The position numbers were made by a program, and so were the translations under genes. Below are positions 21,467 to 33,358 of a stretch of 64,000 bases of DNA, one piece after another (the first letter of the stretch is position 1; each line of letters begins with the position of its first letter). Below the pieces are notes generated by a model that saw only the letters and a program-made list of their open reading frames with translations, was not told where the DNA came from and made no database searches. Source of the DNA: Takakia lepidozioides (Eukaryota > Streptophyta > Takakiopsida > Takakiales > Takakiaceae); NCBI GenBank assembly GCA_030704615.1, contig CM060732.1, positions 52,369,053 to 52,433,052 on the forward strand, written 5' to 3'.

Positions 21467-21639
21467 GTCTCTCTCTCTCTCTCATCTTGGGTAGAATATT
21501 AAGTGATTCTTTCCTATGGATATCCTGAAACTGACAAGTCTATACTTGCTACAAAATTCATTCCCTGGCTAGGGCCTTGTGGGATTTATTGTGCCCATTT
21601 GCTGGTTTGAATCTAGGGTTTCAGAATCCTTACCCTGCA

Positions 21640-22480
21640 ATTTGGTATGATCAAGTGTTCAGCAGAATGCCTCAACGATCTTTGATCACGTGGAATATAA
21701 TGTTGGCAGGATTTACCAAGCAATGGGTGTGGTAGGAATGCTTCTGATCCCTGTCGATCAATAGCTACAGGAAACCTGCGTCAACTAGAAACAGCAGCGC
21801 AGCAGCACAGTTGATAAAACTAGGCACTGCTAATGAAGGCACCTTCTTCAACACATTTCAGCCTGTTTTCCCCTGTTATCAGACTCCCTAAATTTTCAGG
21901 TTGAATTCTGCAAGTTAGCTCGTTGGTGGATCTATGGTGGGTTTGGAGTGATTTTGACATGTTACTGCCAATATGGCAACAGGAAAGTATCGAAGAGCAG
22001 ATAACAGAGACGAAGAGAAGCTCTGGAATGAATATGTTTCTGACCACAGTCAAGGGTGGAACAATCGAGGCAAAAAGGTGAATGTCTGTTGGAAGCGCAA
22101 GTCAGCATAGGAACTAGTGTGATAAGTAGGGTTGGGGTGTTTACTAGAACAAATCTAGGCTGTCATTGTCAGCTGCTAGCAGCAAGGCAAGGATGTATGC
22201 ATGATTTGTACAGAGTATGGATAGCTGAAGGAGCAGGGATAGAGTTTAGGTCTGGAATGAATACTTTTATGACCCTAGTGCTTGTGTTGTGCTTGTGCAA
22301 GCCTGGCAGCCCTGGACAAGGGCAAAGAGGTCCATGGTGACATCATCAAAGCCGGAATTGTACCCGGTGGGCATGTATGCCAAATGTGGCAGCATTGAGG
22401 ATGCAAAGGGAGTAGTTGACAATATGGCTGAATGAGGTATAGTGTCGTGGAGGGCGATGATCGCATGATATGGAGCTGCA
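21640..22480 (+). pseudogene. PPR and OSB-like gene debris
   Basis: Three relics lie in order. A PPR piece (VFSRMPQRSLITWNIMLAGF) lies at about 21655-21725. An OSB-like unit with DEEKLWNEYVSDHSQGWNNR lies at about 22010-22080. A second PPR piece with KGKEVHGDIIKAGIVP and MYAKCGSIEDAKGVV, broken by a deletion and a stop, lies at about 22290-22470. PPR proteins bind organellar RNA and OSB proteins bind organellar single-stranded DNA. These copies are shattered and related to the array at 48.3-52.4 kb. Confidence 0.65.
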
Positions 22481-22499
22481 TGCCTTTTGCTTGATTTTC

Positions 22500-24640
22500 T
22501 TATGTAAGCTTGCTGCTTTTAATGTTGGGTGCTTGTTTCTGTGTATTCCTCAAAGCAGTGTTCCAACAATGTGGTCCCGTGCCATTGTATGCATGGAGTA
22601 GCGATTTGTCTTTGTACTGAGTTGCAATGTCTGTATTTCATGTTTATGTGTGCTCTGAGTGGATGTGTAACTGATTGCCTGTATTTGGTGTACTGCTGTT
22701 TCGGTGTGTGGTTACATTTTTCCTATGGTGCTTGTGGTTGTAGAGGAAACACGATACTGTCATACCAGTCTAGAATATGTATTACTGCATGTATGTTTTT
22801 GTAAGGATAATGGTAGGAGTTTCAGTATAATGACATACATCCTTGCTTCAAGGTTACATGTATTAGTCCCCAACTTAGTTGGATGTTTGCAGATCTTATC
22901 AGTGTAGTTCATTTCACTGCACTTAATGTACCCCACTTGTATGCCTTGCCTTAATGTCTTCAGTGGCCTTCCTGCTTCATGGGCAATGTCTTCATAGATG
23001 TCGAGACATGGAAGCTACGTGGGCACTGACTCCTGGTTGCCTTTGTGCAGGAAGGTCGTATGAAAGTGGAAAGCAATTCCACAACGTGTACCTCTTTACT
23101 TAACAGGTTTCCATTCACAAAGAATATAGCTGCAAGAGGGACAATTGATGCAGTACATGGATGACAATGTGGCTGTGCCAATCATAAGGGTTATGTGTGA
23201 TATTGAACTCTCCTGGAGGTCATGTACTTATTACCCAGCAGAATACGTCTTTACGTCGACAAAATTCAGGTTTCATTCTCTGTACCAGCAGGATGTTGGC
23301 AGGATTCACCATTCCCCTTGTTGGCAACCTACTCAAATGGATAAGAGACGAATAAAACTTGGTGGTTTATGCATTTTCTATTCAGTCTTTGGACCTTGGT
23401 ATGCATGCTCTAGTGACTGCCTCCTCTGGTGCTCCAGCAGTGGTTCAAACATGCTTTCACAGCTTCAACTTCAATTTTAACGCAATTTTCTAAGCCTCAT
23501 CTGTAATATATGGAAGTTTAATTTGAAGTGCGACATCCATCTAATTACCAAATTATATGCAGCCATTCACTGATAAAACTTGAGGAGAATATGCCAGATT
23601 CTTCTTGCAAAGAAAATGATAGGGGAAAATTCACATATTGACCTTGTTCCATGTGCATCACTACACTCACCTTCACAGCTGCAAATAACATCTCCTGCAT
23701 GGATGATCAATGAAAACAATACTTCTATTATTGTACCACAAGCTTGATACTGCAAACTAAAGAATGCGGACCTTTGTTCTCAAAATACAATGATAACCGA
23801 CTTAAAAGAGTCATATTCCCCTGTGAAGGGGTAGTACACAACTTTGATGGCATCAAAGCATATTCACAACTCATGAAACAAGTGCTTCAACTGTGATGCA
23901 AGCAAGAGTTTTCAGGCAGCACCTCGGTGATCAGAACTGAAAAGGTGAGACCAATGCCATAAGTGTATTGGGTAATTCTGCTAGGGGTAACTCTGCTATT
24001 GACATAAGAACCAGCATGAGATCGTGCTCCAGCTTACCATGCCAAGGCATGGAGTGTGGACACTATTGCAACACAAGTGCCATCACAATTTTTGTGATGA
24101 CCCACAGATATAGAAACAGAAAGCTCCCTGTGTATATGAAACGAGGCAGTACCAAACAAGTATGTGCTCAACAGCTTGTTATTATTCATGCTTGAGCAGT
24201 TGAGGAGAAGTACTATTCCCTTTCACATATACACGCCACAATTTACACTTTGCAAAACTTAGAAAGACTCAAGTTTACAAGCATTACTTGAAGACCAAAA
24301 CTGCATGTATTCAACTTGGGCGGAAGCCACATTGTGGGTACAACGAACATCATTAGAAAGGAAGGCATGCATAGATTTCAGGCATGGGTCATTAGAGGAA
24401 TATGTTGGGTTACATGCATACAAGCAATGGTAGTTGGCCACTCATTTTAGTGGTGCTTCTCACTGTGGAAGCCAAGAGAAGAATTTTTGTGTTCCTCCTC
24501 CACATTATGCAATGCCAACTCTGTCAGGTACGTACCCAGCCTCCCTCATTTCCCCAGACAGTCTCTGTTTTTCAGCATAGATTGCATCAATTTGAGGATG
24601 CACTTGATCTTCTACATTGAATGCATGACTCCATTCTGAT
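22500..24640. other. Gene-poor interval
   Basis: Several short frames are present (for example 22529-22804 and 23145-23480), but none shows a known motif or a credible splice-bounded exon. Part of 23145-23270 contains CTYYPAEY, which partly recurs as CSTYYPAEYY near 37090, hinting at a shared repeat or gene piece. Nothing firm is called. Confidence 0.4.
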
Positions 24641-24667
24641 ACCTCTGTCTTCCATTATTTTTCCCAC

Positions 24668-24880
24668 CTATGTTGCATCGTTCCACCCGCCAGCATTGAG
24701 AACACAAATGAAAGTGACCTTGTTGGATGATACCCCTTCCTGTATCATTTGCTTATAGCTTGTGAAAGCCTCCCTACCATCCCCATGCTGAGAATATCCT
24801 GCAATCATTGTGCATCCACCACACTCCTGCACTTGGCATACATGTTGACAATGGTGTTGAGTAGAAAGATGCTTGATCAT
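24668..24880 (-). pseudogene. PPR fragment
   Basis: The minus frame reads TMIAGYSQHGDGREAFTSYK, then QMIQEGVSSNKVTFICVLNA, which is a typical end of one plant PPR motif and start of the next. The upstream part is out of pattern and the frame ends soon after. It is an isolated relic, and its sequence differs from the PPR family at 48-52 kb. Confidence 0.65.
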
Positions 24881-25619
24881 GTGAATCCACTTAGGATGAT
24901 GTGAGCGTGCACCTGTTGTCCCACCTCTAGGTCTTTACTTTTATGCACTGTCACAAGAGACAAACACAAGTACTGGAGTCTGCTGAAACACCTTCTGGAT
25001 TCAATATGTGGAACACCTGATCTTTTTAGTCAACTTGCACTACATAGTGCCCTCAAATCCCAAGTACGAGAAGAGTTGATATTGACTCCCTTCCTTGGTC
25101 CTGCTTAGAAAGTAGGGGTTGTGGTGGAGGTTCTTGGTTCAGATAGTTGTGCCTGATTCAACTCTGCCATCCTGCATTACTGAAAACTCTTGCCAGAATC
25201 AGACTCACAGAATTTATGGTGTAGCAAAAACTACTTCAAAACATGATCTGATCTTCATGAGGACAACCTCCTTGCAGCATAGGTTTTTGGGTTGGGCACC
25301 CTTTCCAAATTGCAGCATCAGACAAATATACGAACTGGGTCAGCAACTGTCATAAGATCACCATCTGTTTAGGCATGGACTGCCACTTCTAATAGCTGCG
25401 TTCACATTGTATTGACAAAGTTACAGAACATATAGAAGATCCATTTCACAACAATATATAAGAACTCTCGTCCTTTGAATATGCAACAGGTGGCTTAAGA
25501 ATGACAACTAAGGAGACATCTTTGTACCTAGCAAAGGAGGGAGTGTCATACTGGAAATGTCCTGACAATCCCCATCCACCACGCCTTGCCACATATTACC
25601 CCCTGGTTACTTGCAGATT

Positions 25620-26392
25620 CTCCAACCGACCATCTGTGGACGCACATTCTTTGTCGCTATCAACCCACAGTATCTCCTTGATGCTCCTGATCTTGAAATC
25701 TAGTGGATGGATCTGCACCCAACAAAAAAGAATAGATACTTCCCCTAGCCTTTTATAACATCCACAGCAAGCCCAGTGGCATGGCGTCTCCTGTATCACA
25801 AATCACCAAAAGTCAAATGTAACCTCTTAAACCAAGCAATCATAATATCCTACATATGTATGCATAAGGGAAACTAGATTACCCTCAAACAATTTGCTTC
25901 AAGCGGCTGTACTTCACGAACTCACACATATTTGAAAGCACCAAGATGTCCAACCAGAGGCATCACCCCCTTCTCTAGCCCATGGATGTTCTGCACAGTC
26001 AATTGATCCCACTCACAAATAACACATTATCCAAAACAGCAGAAATGAACAAACTGGCCCACAAGGGTGCGGATCCTCGACCATATTTCTTCCTGGTACA
26101 ATACCAATATTTACCATTACATCAGCCCTCTAAACAAATTGGCACTGCCTGTGCAATACAGTTTTGGTATGTCTAGTTGAATTCACACCCAGTGGGTAAG
26201 AACCCCACAACCAACTTCAAGAGGGGTTACATCAGACACAGATATGTCCTAGCTGTAAGGTCCAAAGAATAGGCAATTATTACCTCTTGCTCTCTTTTTG
26301 CTCCTTGGCGGATGTCACCACTCTTGCCTTTCTCCCTTTTCTTCGGAGGTCGTGGTTTCCACTTCTTGGCTGAAAGAGTAACCGCCTGAAAG
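25620..26392 (-). CDS. Two weak candidate exons
   Basis: A Lys/Arg-rich exon candidate lies at about 26392-26283 between TTTCAG and GAG|GTAATA, encoding KKWKPRPPKKREKGKSGD. A second candidate starts after GGGTGCAG at about 25713 and encodes IHPLDFKIRSIKEILWVDSD before a stop near 25596. Both have plausible splice edges on the same strand, and the basic segment looks nuclear. No family is recognised and linkage between them is unproven. Confidence 0.2.
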
Positions 26393-26439
26393 AGTCATGG
26401 AAGAAGGGGGCGCCATGGAACTCGGTTACTGGTACTGTA

Positions 26440-26810
26440 TACAGACACATGAAACAGTGAACTCAAAACAATCCTTCAAACCTAAACAGGACTGTTACCC
26501 TAAACACTTCAAGGAAACAGTACTCGCAGCAAACTACAATGAAAACTGATGTATACCTCTAGGAGAACCCCATGCTCAGATGTAGATATATGAGAGGGTT
26601 GTGCAGCCACCTATGAATCGACTGACTGAGGAAACTGTTGCCAAAAACACTCGTTGGACCCTACACATGACTGTTACTGGAAACAGTTAAAAGAAACAAT
26701 ACTTCCAGCAAATTTGTAAGGGCAGAAATGAAATGCTTGTATTCGAATCCCAGGTTTTGAGATGCAGGTTTATTAAAGGGATGTGCAGCCATCTATGAAT
26801 CGAGTAAAGG
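26440..26810. repeat. Two-copy tandem duplication, ~175 bp unit
   Basis: Both copies contain a CTGTTAC-AAAC stretch, AGGAAACAGTACTCGCAGCA or AAGAAACAATACTTCCAGCA, and end with GTGCAGCCA-CTATGAATCGA. The copies differ by many substitutions, so the event is old. Confidence 0.55.
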
Positions 26811-27199
26811 AAATGTCAAGAAGGTGACAAGCATGATTGTATACGTACTTCTCTGGGTTTTGCTTCACCTCCTTCACCTCATTTGCAGACATGTCTCTCG
26901 GGAAGCAAGTCGAAGCATACACAAAAAGCACAACGTACTCTGTGAAAATTCGTGATACAATGGCGAGTCCCCAATTTTGGAGACAGAATGAGGGGACGAA
27001 GACGCTGGGGAAAGGTGGTCAATCACCTTCATGACAACAAACATCCTCTAAACGACGTCCATTCGTTTTGGAGGTACATTCAATGCTGTTTCAAATTTGA
27101 AAATTTGAAATTTGAATGTTCACGATCTCCAATATGTGTGTCTATGCTCTAGGTAGGGCTGGTTCAAATTTATGTTCACGGGTCTCCAATATGTTTGTA

Positions 27200-27445
27200 T
27201 GAGGAGGCATGTGAACACATGCAGGACTGTATGATGGCAAGGTCATGATGCGATGGATGTATTCGTTGCATTCATGGGACATGCATGATGGATGCGTGCA
27301 ATACAGCTCGTCAATGTGTGGCAGTGTTTTGACGAGCAAGGGACCACGCGTGGGGGTGGCGGGTGGAGCGGGAGGGGGGCACATGGCGCGGTGACTGTGG
27401 GCCGCAGCGCTGCCGCGAGGGGGGGTCCAGGCGGAGGGCGTGGCT
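27200..27445. repeat. GC-rich repeat, inverted partner of 19878-20100
   Basis: See the partner at 19878. This copy runs in the opposite direction and ends in GCTCTGTGGAAAAAAAATGA at about 27441. Confidence 0.6.
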
Positions 27446-27840
27446 CTGTGGAAAAAAAATGATGAGATATGGCTAAATGATTAGACTTAGATGACATTGG
27501 ACACTTGGGCATTGGACACTTGGGCCACCTGCACATGCTACCCTAGAGGTTGCACTTGGGCCTCCACATAGGAGACGCACTAGGATACATAGGAGATCTT
27601 GACATTGGACATTAAGGCCAACAAGCTATCCTAGAGGTCGCATTTGGGCCTCGACCTAGGAGACACACTTGTTGGATATATAGGCACTTGGACTTGGACT
27701 TAGATGACATTGGACACTTGGGCCAAAGGGACAGGCTATCCTAGCAAAGTGGGAGAAATATCAATGCAAAGGTCTCCGGTTCAAATCTGGTTGTACGCTC
27801 TGTGGAAAAAAATTGATTAGATATGACTTGCTTCATATAG
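27446..27840 (+). repeat. SINE-like repeat with tRNA B-box-like motif
   Basis: The unit TTAGATGACATTGGACACTTGG and CTATCCTAGAGGT-GCA-TTGGGCCT recurs two to three times. Near 27776 the stretch GGTTCAAATCTGG matches a RNA polymerase III B box. The tail GCTCTGTGGAAAAAAA-TGAT-AGATAT occurs both before (27432) and after (27795), as expected for a repeated 3' end. The class is inferred; an A box was not located with confidence. Confidence 0.45.
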
Positions 27841-27849
27841 GCACATGAC

Positions 27850-28590
27850 CAAAGCTATGGGTTGATCGGTCGTAGGCACTATAACGGTCATAGGCCTGTT
27901 TACCCTATATGGTGTGCGGCTTTCTCATAAGTTCTGCATTCTTTAGAGCTGATTGAACTCACTAATAACATCCTACTCTTGTCACATTTGGATTGTTCAT
28001 TAACTTGCATGGGCATTGACAGTCCAGATTAGGCATCCTCCATCCCTATTATGCCTTATGAACCCACTCTAGAATCGCTTATAGGCCTACCTTTGACAGA
28101 TCATAAAAAATTCATAAATAATCCAAAAAATATATTTCTTTCTCACAGTTAATAAGAATGCAAATGCCTTCATGCCACAATTGGTCCCATGTATAAAATC
28201 TGACAGTAATGCTTATTTCCACGGAATTGGCATATCTACCCTGTATCATGAAGTAGATTGTGTTTCAGGTTTGAAGCTTAGGGAACTTTTCAGGAGCACC
28301 ATGAGGACACCAAAGCACAACCCAACGTCTCCAAAGAGAAGGTGAGCGTTCATGTCTCACATAACATTGGTAGATTGATTCGATTTGTGAACATGACGGA
28401 TATCCAAAATTATGAGCATTTTTATATTAATAATTTGAGAACCTCACTCAGTCATACGCACCTTGAATATCATGCCAGAAATATATAGACACCAAGCTGT
28501 ATTGATTGCCGTTCAAACACTATGGCTGACAGTGCATAGAGTATGCAATTCCGTTGCAATGTGCCAAGGCCATGACCAAGACCAAGATGT
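27850..28590. other. Spacer, no gene seen
   Basis: Sequence between the SINE-like repeat and the hAT-like element. A possible short exon near 28262-28341 ends at AAGAG|GTGAGC-like context, but it has no recognisable product. Confidence 0.35.
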
Positions 28591-29172
28591 CCGGACCAGT
28601 GTTGGTCGGGTACCATGTTTTGAGCCCTCTCCCGGTCCCGGTTATGGCATACTCTTTGAAAAAAATGGATGGCCGGGGCAGGGTATACCAATAGGTTTGA
28701 AAAACATCTCGGTTACAGGTTCTCAATAAACACATGGATTTTTTTTTTGTCCGGTTCTCAATCTACAGGTTATGCCATCTTAAAAAATGCCGGTTCCATG
28801 GTACCGGTTATGGGATTCATCCACTTTTATTTATTTATTTATTTTCTAGCATTTTTGTGTATGTGTGTAAAACTATGATAAGCCACTAGAGTATTGATTG
28901 TGGGTCTCAGGTTCAAACGTTCAACCCTGTCATCTATCTCTCTGCCCCTCTAATACACTAAGCTAACAACTTACAACTATTGTCTTAGCCAAATGCCAAA
29001 TGCCCAACTAATTAATTTCCTACTTGGACATTCTCATTAATGTTGTGCATCTAATCTCCCCAACATTGTAATTTCATAACTACCATCACTAACCCTTACA
29101 CTTGTATTATCTAGAACCGCCTCTACGCCATCCACATTTGCTCCGGATCTTGCTCCGGGTATAACACCCTTA

Positions 29173-30823
29173 GGCCCCGGCCGCACCTGCCAATTAGTAC
29201 GTCAATCAAGTTAGGTAATTGACGTTAGCGGCAGGGAGACGGCCGCACACGCCGTTTAAGAAGCCGGTTAGATAACCGGCAGATTAACAGATGTTAAACG
29301 CTGTAACGGGGAGAGGGCGAGATTTAACACCTCCTCCATGGAGGTGTTAAATCTTGGTCAACAATTAAAAATCGGGTAGTGGCGGAGAGGTTTTGCAGGT
29401 GCTAGACGCTCGCGATGGCGGAGAGAGTAGAGAGGTCCTTGCAGGGCAGGCGCTCGCGATGGCATAGAGTACAGAGGGGAGAGGCTCTTGCAGGCAGTGT
29501 GTGTCTCATTTTTTTTATCCAAAGATTGCAAGGGAGAGTGTAGGAGAGAGTGTAGCATGTCTTCCACAGACACCACAGGCACCACAGGTAGTGGTGATGG
29601 CTTTAGGGCTGGTTATGAACTCACCAAGATGCCTGGTTATGAACTCACCAAACTTGACCTGCATTAATATAGTTGGAAGGTGGTTAGAATTCAGTGACCA
29701 TCATGACATAGAATGTTGTAAAGCATGTCTGGTTATAGGTTTGATGAAAAGCTAGTGTGCTCATTCACCATTCCTTGGAAACACTACCTACTACGTAAGA
29801 TTATGGGCTAAGTGTGGGTTGCACATGGTTCCTTGCACCAAGCTGAGGCCGATCCGAACGAACAGTAAATCATTTGTCTGATTAATCACCTCTTGCACTT
29901 ACTACAATCAGAGGGCAAGAGAGACATCTCACCTAAAAAGTTGATGAGCAGTTGCTGGTGTAGTGGATGTTTTGCCAGTACCAGGAGCCCATAAAACAGT
30001 AGGTGTGGTAACTGCATGCATTTCCCCATTACCCAACTCAGCATTCTCCCTCCTTGTCAAGCCCCCTCAAATTCCACAAGCCAGACCATAAAATTAGCTT
30101 CAAGCAGGAGCATTCACATTGTGATTATCACAACAGCTTCATTAATGTAAAGGAGAAACGCACATTTCCAGTTTCCAGCGTGTTAGTGAGAGTCCGCACA
30201 ACCTCCTCTTGATGTGCACGTCCTTTACCTGCCTGGGCCGACTGCCATGATATCCAACCCCCTAAACTTAAGCTACTTCTTGCTCAAGTTTATTCAACTT
30301 GATGCGACTTGATTCAAGTTGCTGCACATATGCCTGTACCACACAACCAACCACCCCTCACTCTCAGCTAAAGACCTACATATGTTCATGGCATTCGGTG
30401 TCTACTTGTGCCACAGACTTGAAACTGAAGCATACAACACATGTATCAGCCTTTGATCCAAGAGAAAACTACCTTTTCCTGAGCGGGGAAGCTTCGTAAC
30501 TCATGTGGAAAAAAAAAAACACCGTTTTGGAATGCAGTTGTGCGGCGCAGTGAGAAGCATCCATGCCAGTGACCAAGTAGAGAAGTACCAGTGAAGAAAC
30601 AAGATTGCAGGGATTGCAGGGACGACTGTGGAGGCTGAACACGGGGAGAGAGAAAGTAGTTGGCGCGGGCAGGAAAGAAAACCGGGCAGCAGCACGGTTC
30701 GTTAACCGCGATGCCCAGTTAACTAGATGGCAGGTGCGGCTGGGTCCTTAATTAACTATCGGGCCGGTCACTTAACTGTCCAGTTAGCCGTCGGTTAGCT
30801 AACCGGCAGGTGCGGCCGGGGCC
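29173..30823. mobile_element. PIF/Harbinger-like non-autonomous element carrying a gene fragment
   Basis: Perfect 19-bp inverted ends (GGCCCCGGCCGCACCTGCC at 29173-29191 and its reverse complement at 30805-30823) are flanked on both sides by TTA (29170-29172 and 30824-30826). GGCC-type ends with a 3-bp TTA duplication fit the PIF/Harbinger superfamily. The 1,651-bp body has no transposase but contains exons of an RFC2/RFC4-type gene on the minus strand. It is nested inside the hAT-like element. Perfect ends suggest a recent insertion, although the captured gene is already damaged. Confidence 0.88.
29933..30250 (-). pseudogene. RFC2/RFC4-type clamp-loader gene fragment inside the Harbinger-like element
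   Basis: On the minus strand, RPRQVKDV (about 30230-30207), then in a shifted frame AHQEEVVRTLTNTLETGN (about 30204-30150), match the start of the small RFC subunit whose plant form begins with WVEKYRP. A second exon (about 30010-29933) carries APGTGKTSTTPATAHQLF, the P-loop of the same subunit, ending at a GTGAG donor. RFC2/4 is a PCNA-loading ATPase. One indel near 30205 and another before the P-loop break the frames. Introns are retained, so the piece was captured as DNA. Confidence 0.8.
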
Positions 30824-31679
30824 TTATAATCACCATGCCGGTTCTCTAGCCGGTTAGGAAGCTCGATTTTTTTTCCGGTTCCCTTCCATAGCCGGTTCAT
30901 GCGGGGGCTGCACTTTCCGGTTATGCACATGTGCATAACCGGCAAATAACCGCCGGATATGCATGTCAAGATGCCATACCCGGCCAACACTGGTCAGGAC
31001 ACACTCTTTGAACTTCCTCACATATTGTACTCTTTATATCTCCTTGCGTCAACCAGCCTTCAAACTCCACCTATCATTAAAGAAAACCCAAACATGAGAA
31101 AAATACTGTGTCTGGCTCTCTTGTTCACAGCATTTACGACACCTACGAGGGTTGAACCGATGCTTTCATTCAATGTACTGACACCGAATATCCAATCTGT
31201 AATACAAACATGATTGGCCTTTGGAGTTTCCAGTTGGCAGTCAGTCACACCAGCTTCAGCAGAGAAATGGAGTCAGTGAACTTTTTCACTGTACTTACAT
31301 GCGCCCAAGTTCGACCAAAGGAGAGGAAAAAGGTTTCGGTGAAAAAGGAGCACGATGTGGATTACTAAATTCCCTGAGAGGATGCTCCAGTCATGGGGAC
31401 TCGTGATCGAAGAAGTTGTGCAAAACAATAGAGAGGGAGAGAGATTGAGACAAGCAGCAAAAAACATGATGATGGAGTGAATTTTTGAAGACCCAGTCGA
31501 GGCATATGATATTACAACACCGACCTGTGATTGATGGTGCATGGGTTGACTGGGAAGAGGTCATTCTACTTGAAGAGAGAAAATGTTGAGCTCATGGCAT
31601 GGGGATCCATAAGGATTTCGTCATCTGTGTCAACTGCCTTGTCATCTTCAGGGGGAATGACCACTGCTCCCATTGCTCC

Positions 31680-31905
31680 ACCCTCATGTTGAAGGGTGCA
31701 CATACACTACAAACGTGATGTGGTCAGGCTTCACCCCTTCCCCCATCATTTGCTCATGGGTCTCCAAAGCCTCCATCCCGCGCCCTTGTTGTGCATACCC
31801 TGCAAGCATCGCGTTCCACGACACCACATCTCATTCAGCCAGAGTGTTGAAAACTCCCTTCGCATCCTTCATGCACCCACATTTGGCAAAACATTGAACT
31901 GCAAC
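31680..31905 (-). pseudogene. PPR fragment
   Basis: The minus strand reads FAKCGCMKDAKGVFNTLAE, a stop, then [20 protein letters not shown] and [15 protein letters not shown]. It belongs to the same PPR family as 48.4-52.4 kb. The internal stop and lack of flanking motifs mark it as a relic. Confidence 0.7.
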
Positions 31906-33340
31906 AATCAAGACTTCCTCACAAGACATATACAGAGATTGGCCTATTCCCTTTCAAATATGAGCAAACAAACATACAGAGTGCTCTTAGAACCTTGCAG
32001 ACATACCCCAGCATCCTGGAAGGAATTTTGTGCAGTTGGCATTTGAATCACCATGGCTGATTATAGTGAAGAGCTTTAATGAACTAATGGACGCATAATT
32101 TTTTTGGGCTAATGGTGGGGGCTCCGTGTACTTCCGGCTTGGCTCCATGGGCATCATCCATGTGTCCCAAATGAAGGTGCAGTTGCCCAGTAGAGAGGCT
32201 TCAAGATAAGAGGCTTGAAAATAGAAACCACACCCACTAAATGACACGGATACTCTGTATCAGCGTTGCGGACCAAGAAGTGTATGGCAGCTTACTTGCA
32301 TGAGGCACTGGTTATCAAGTAGACCTTGCGGTAAGGCTTGGCAAAAAGCTTGGCTTCCTCCTTTAGGAATTCCAGAGGCCATGCTCCCCACACAAACTGT
32401 ACATACAGCACTCCGCTCCCTTCATCGTAGTAATGCTTCAGATTTCCTGTGCGTTCTTTTGGCGGCCTCGCTCATCTTCTTGAATATGAGGACTTCTATT
32501 AGGGTTCGAGTTGCTACGAAGCCCAACTTGAGAATCAGGGGATGGAAAGGTGAAAGAGCCGTGGTAGCTACCAATTCCTCCACGCCCAGGGGTAGGACGA
32601 CGAAGGCCAGGCTTTTGCGAACAAGAGAGCAGGGAAGAAGAAACAGCAATCACCGGACTTTATTAGTGGCTGTTACTGGTTAAAAATATATTTCACAAAA
32701 GCAAAAAATAATACAATAATATTAACTAGTGAAGGTATATCTGTTATGTTTGGGTGTTTTTCGGTGAAGGTATATCAGGATCATCCATCTTTTCAACATT
32801 GATGCATGGTCTCCTCTTGAGGGAGGAGCCAACAAACACCCCCTATACAAAAAATGTACTCACCAAACTTTGGTAATCCACTTCCAGACGATTGCCTTCA
32901 GTTCATTCGTTCATACACACTGCTTTCTCTCTTAGTGGCCACCTCTACCATCAATTTGGGCTTCCATTGCCTGAAGGGAAAAAACAACAACGATTGTCCC
33001 TTCTCCGCCCTGCAGCCTCATTCCAATGAAACTATACACAATTCAGAGGCCAACTTGGGTACTGATGAGGGGGAGCCTTTGTACATGTATACTGGTTGCT
33101 TAATTTACCATGTGCATGTTTGCCCTATGCCACCATCAAAGGCCAGAGGATTCATTACCGCATCAAGGACTCGAGAACTTCCATCACTAAATTTTGATCC
33201 TCGAGTGCATTGAACTGCTGGGCTGGAAAAGTCCTTGACAACATGTTGACTTCAACTTCCATTGTGTACTATACTGTCTCGCACAAATTGGGTCCTGTGC
33301 AGCCTACAGCAAGTGGTGCATTCAGTCGCCTGAAAGAAAC
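31906..33340. other. Interval without a supported gene
   Basis: Overlapping frames occur at 32300-32683 (plus) and 32422-32649 (minus, ending FKKMSEAAKRTHRKSEALLR), but none has splice context or a known motif. The interval probably holds the downstream region of the kinase gene at 33359. Confidence 0.35.
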
Positions 33341-33358
33341 ATTTGGGAAATCTAAATG

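Larger units (their letters stand above)
28597..30992. mobile_element. hAT-like non-autonomous element, interrupted
   Basis: The left end is CAGTGTTGGTCGGGTA (28597) and the right end, inverted, is CAGTGTTGGCCGGGTA (ending 30992): 15 of 16 bases match. Immediately outside are GTCCGGAC (28589-28596) and GTCAGGAC (30993-31000), an 8-base target duplication with one difference. CAGTG-type ends and 8-bp duplications are characteristic of hAT elements. The inside is rich in CCGGTTA and TAACCGG repeats, a likely subterminal array. No transposase frame is present. A Harbinger-like element occupies 29173-30823, leaving about 740 bases of hAT sequence. Confidence 0.8.
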
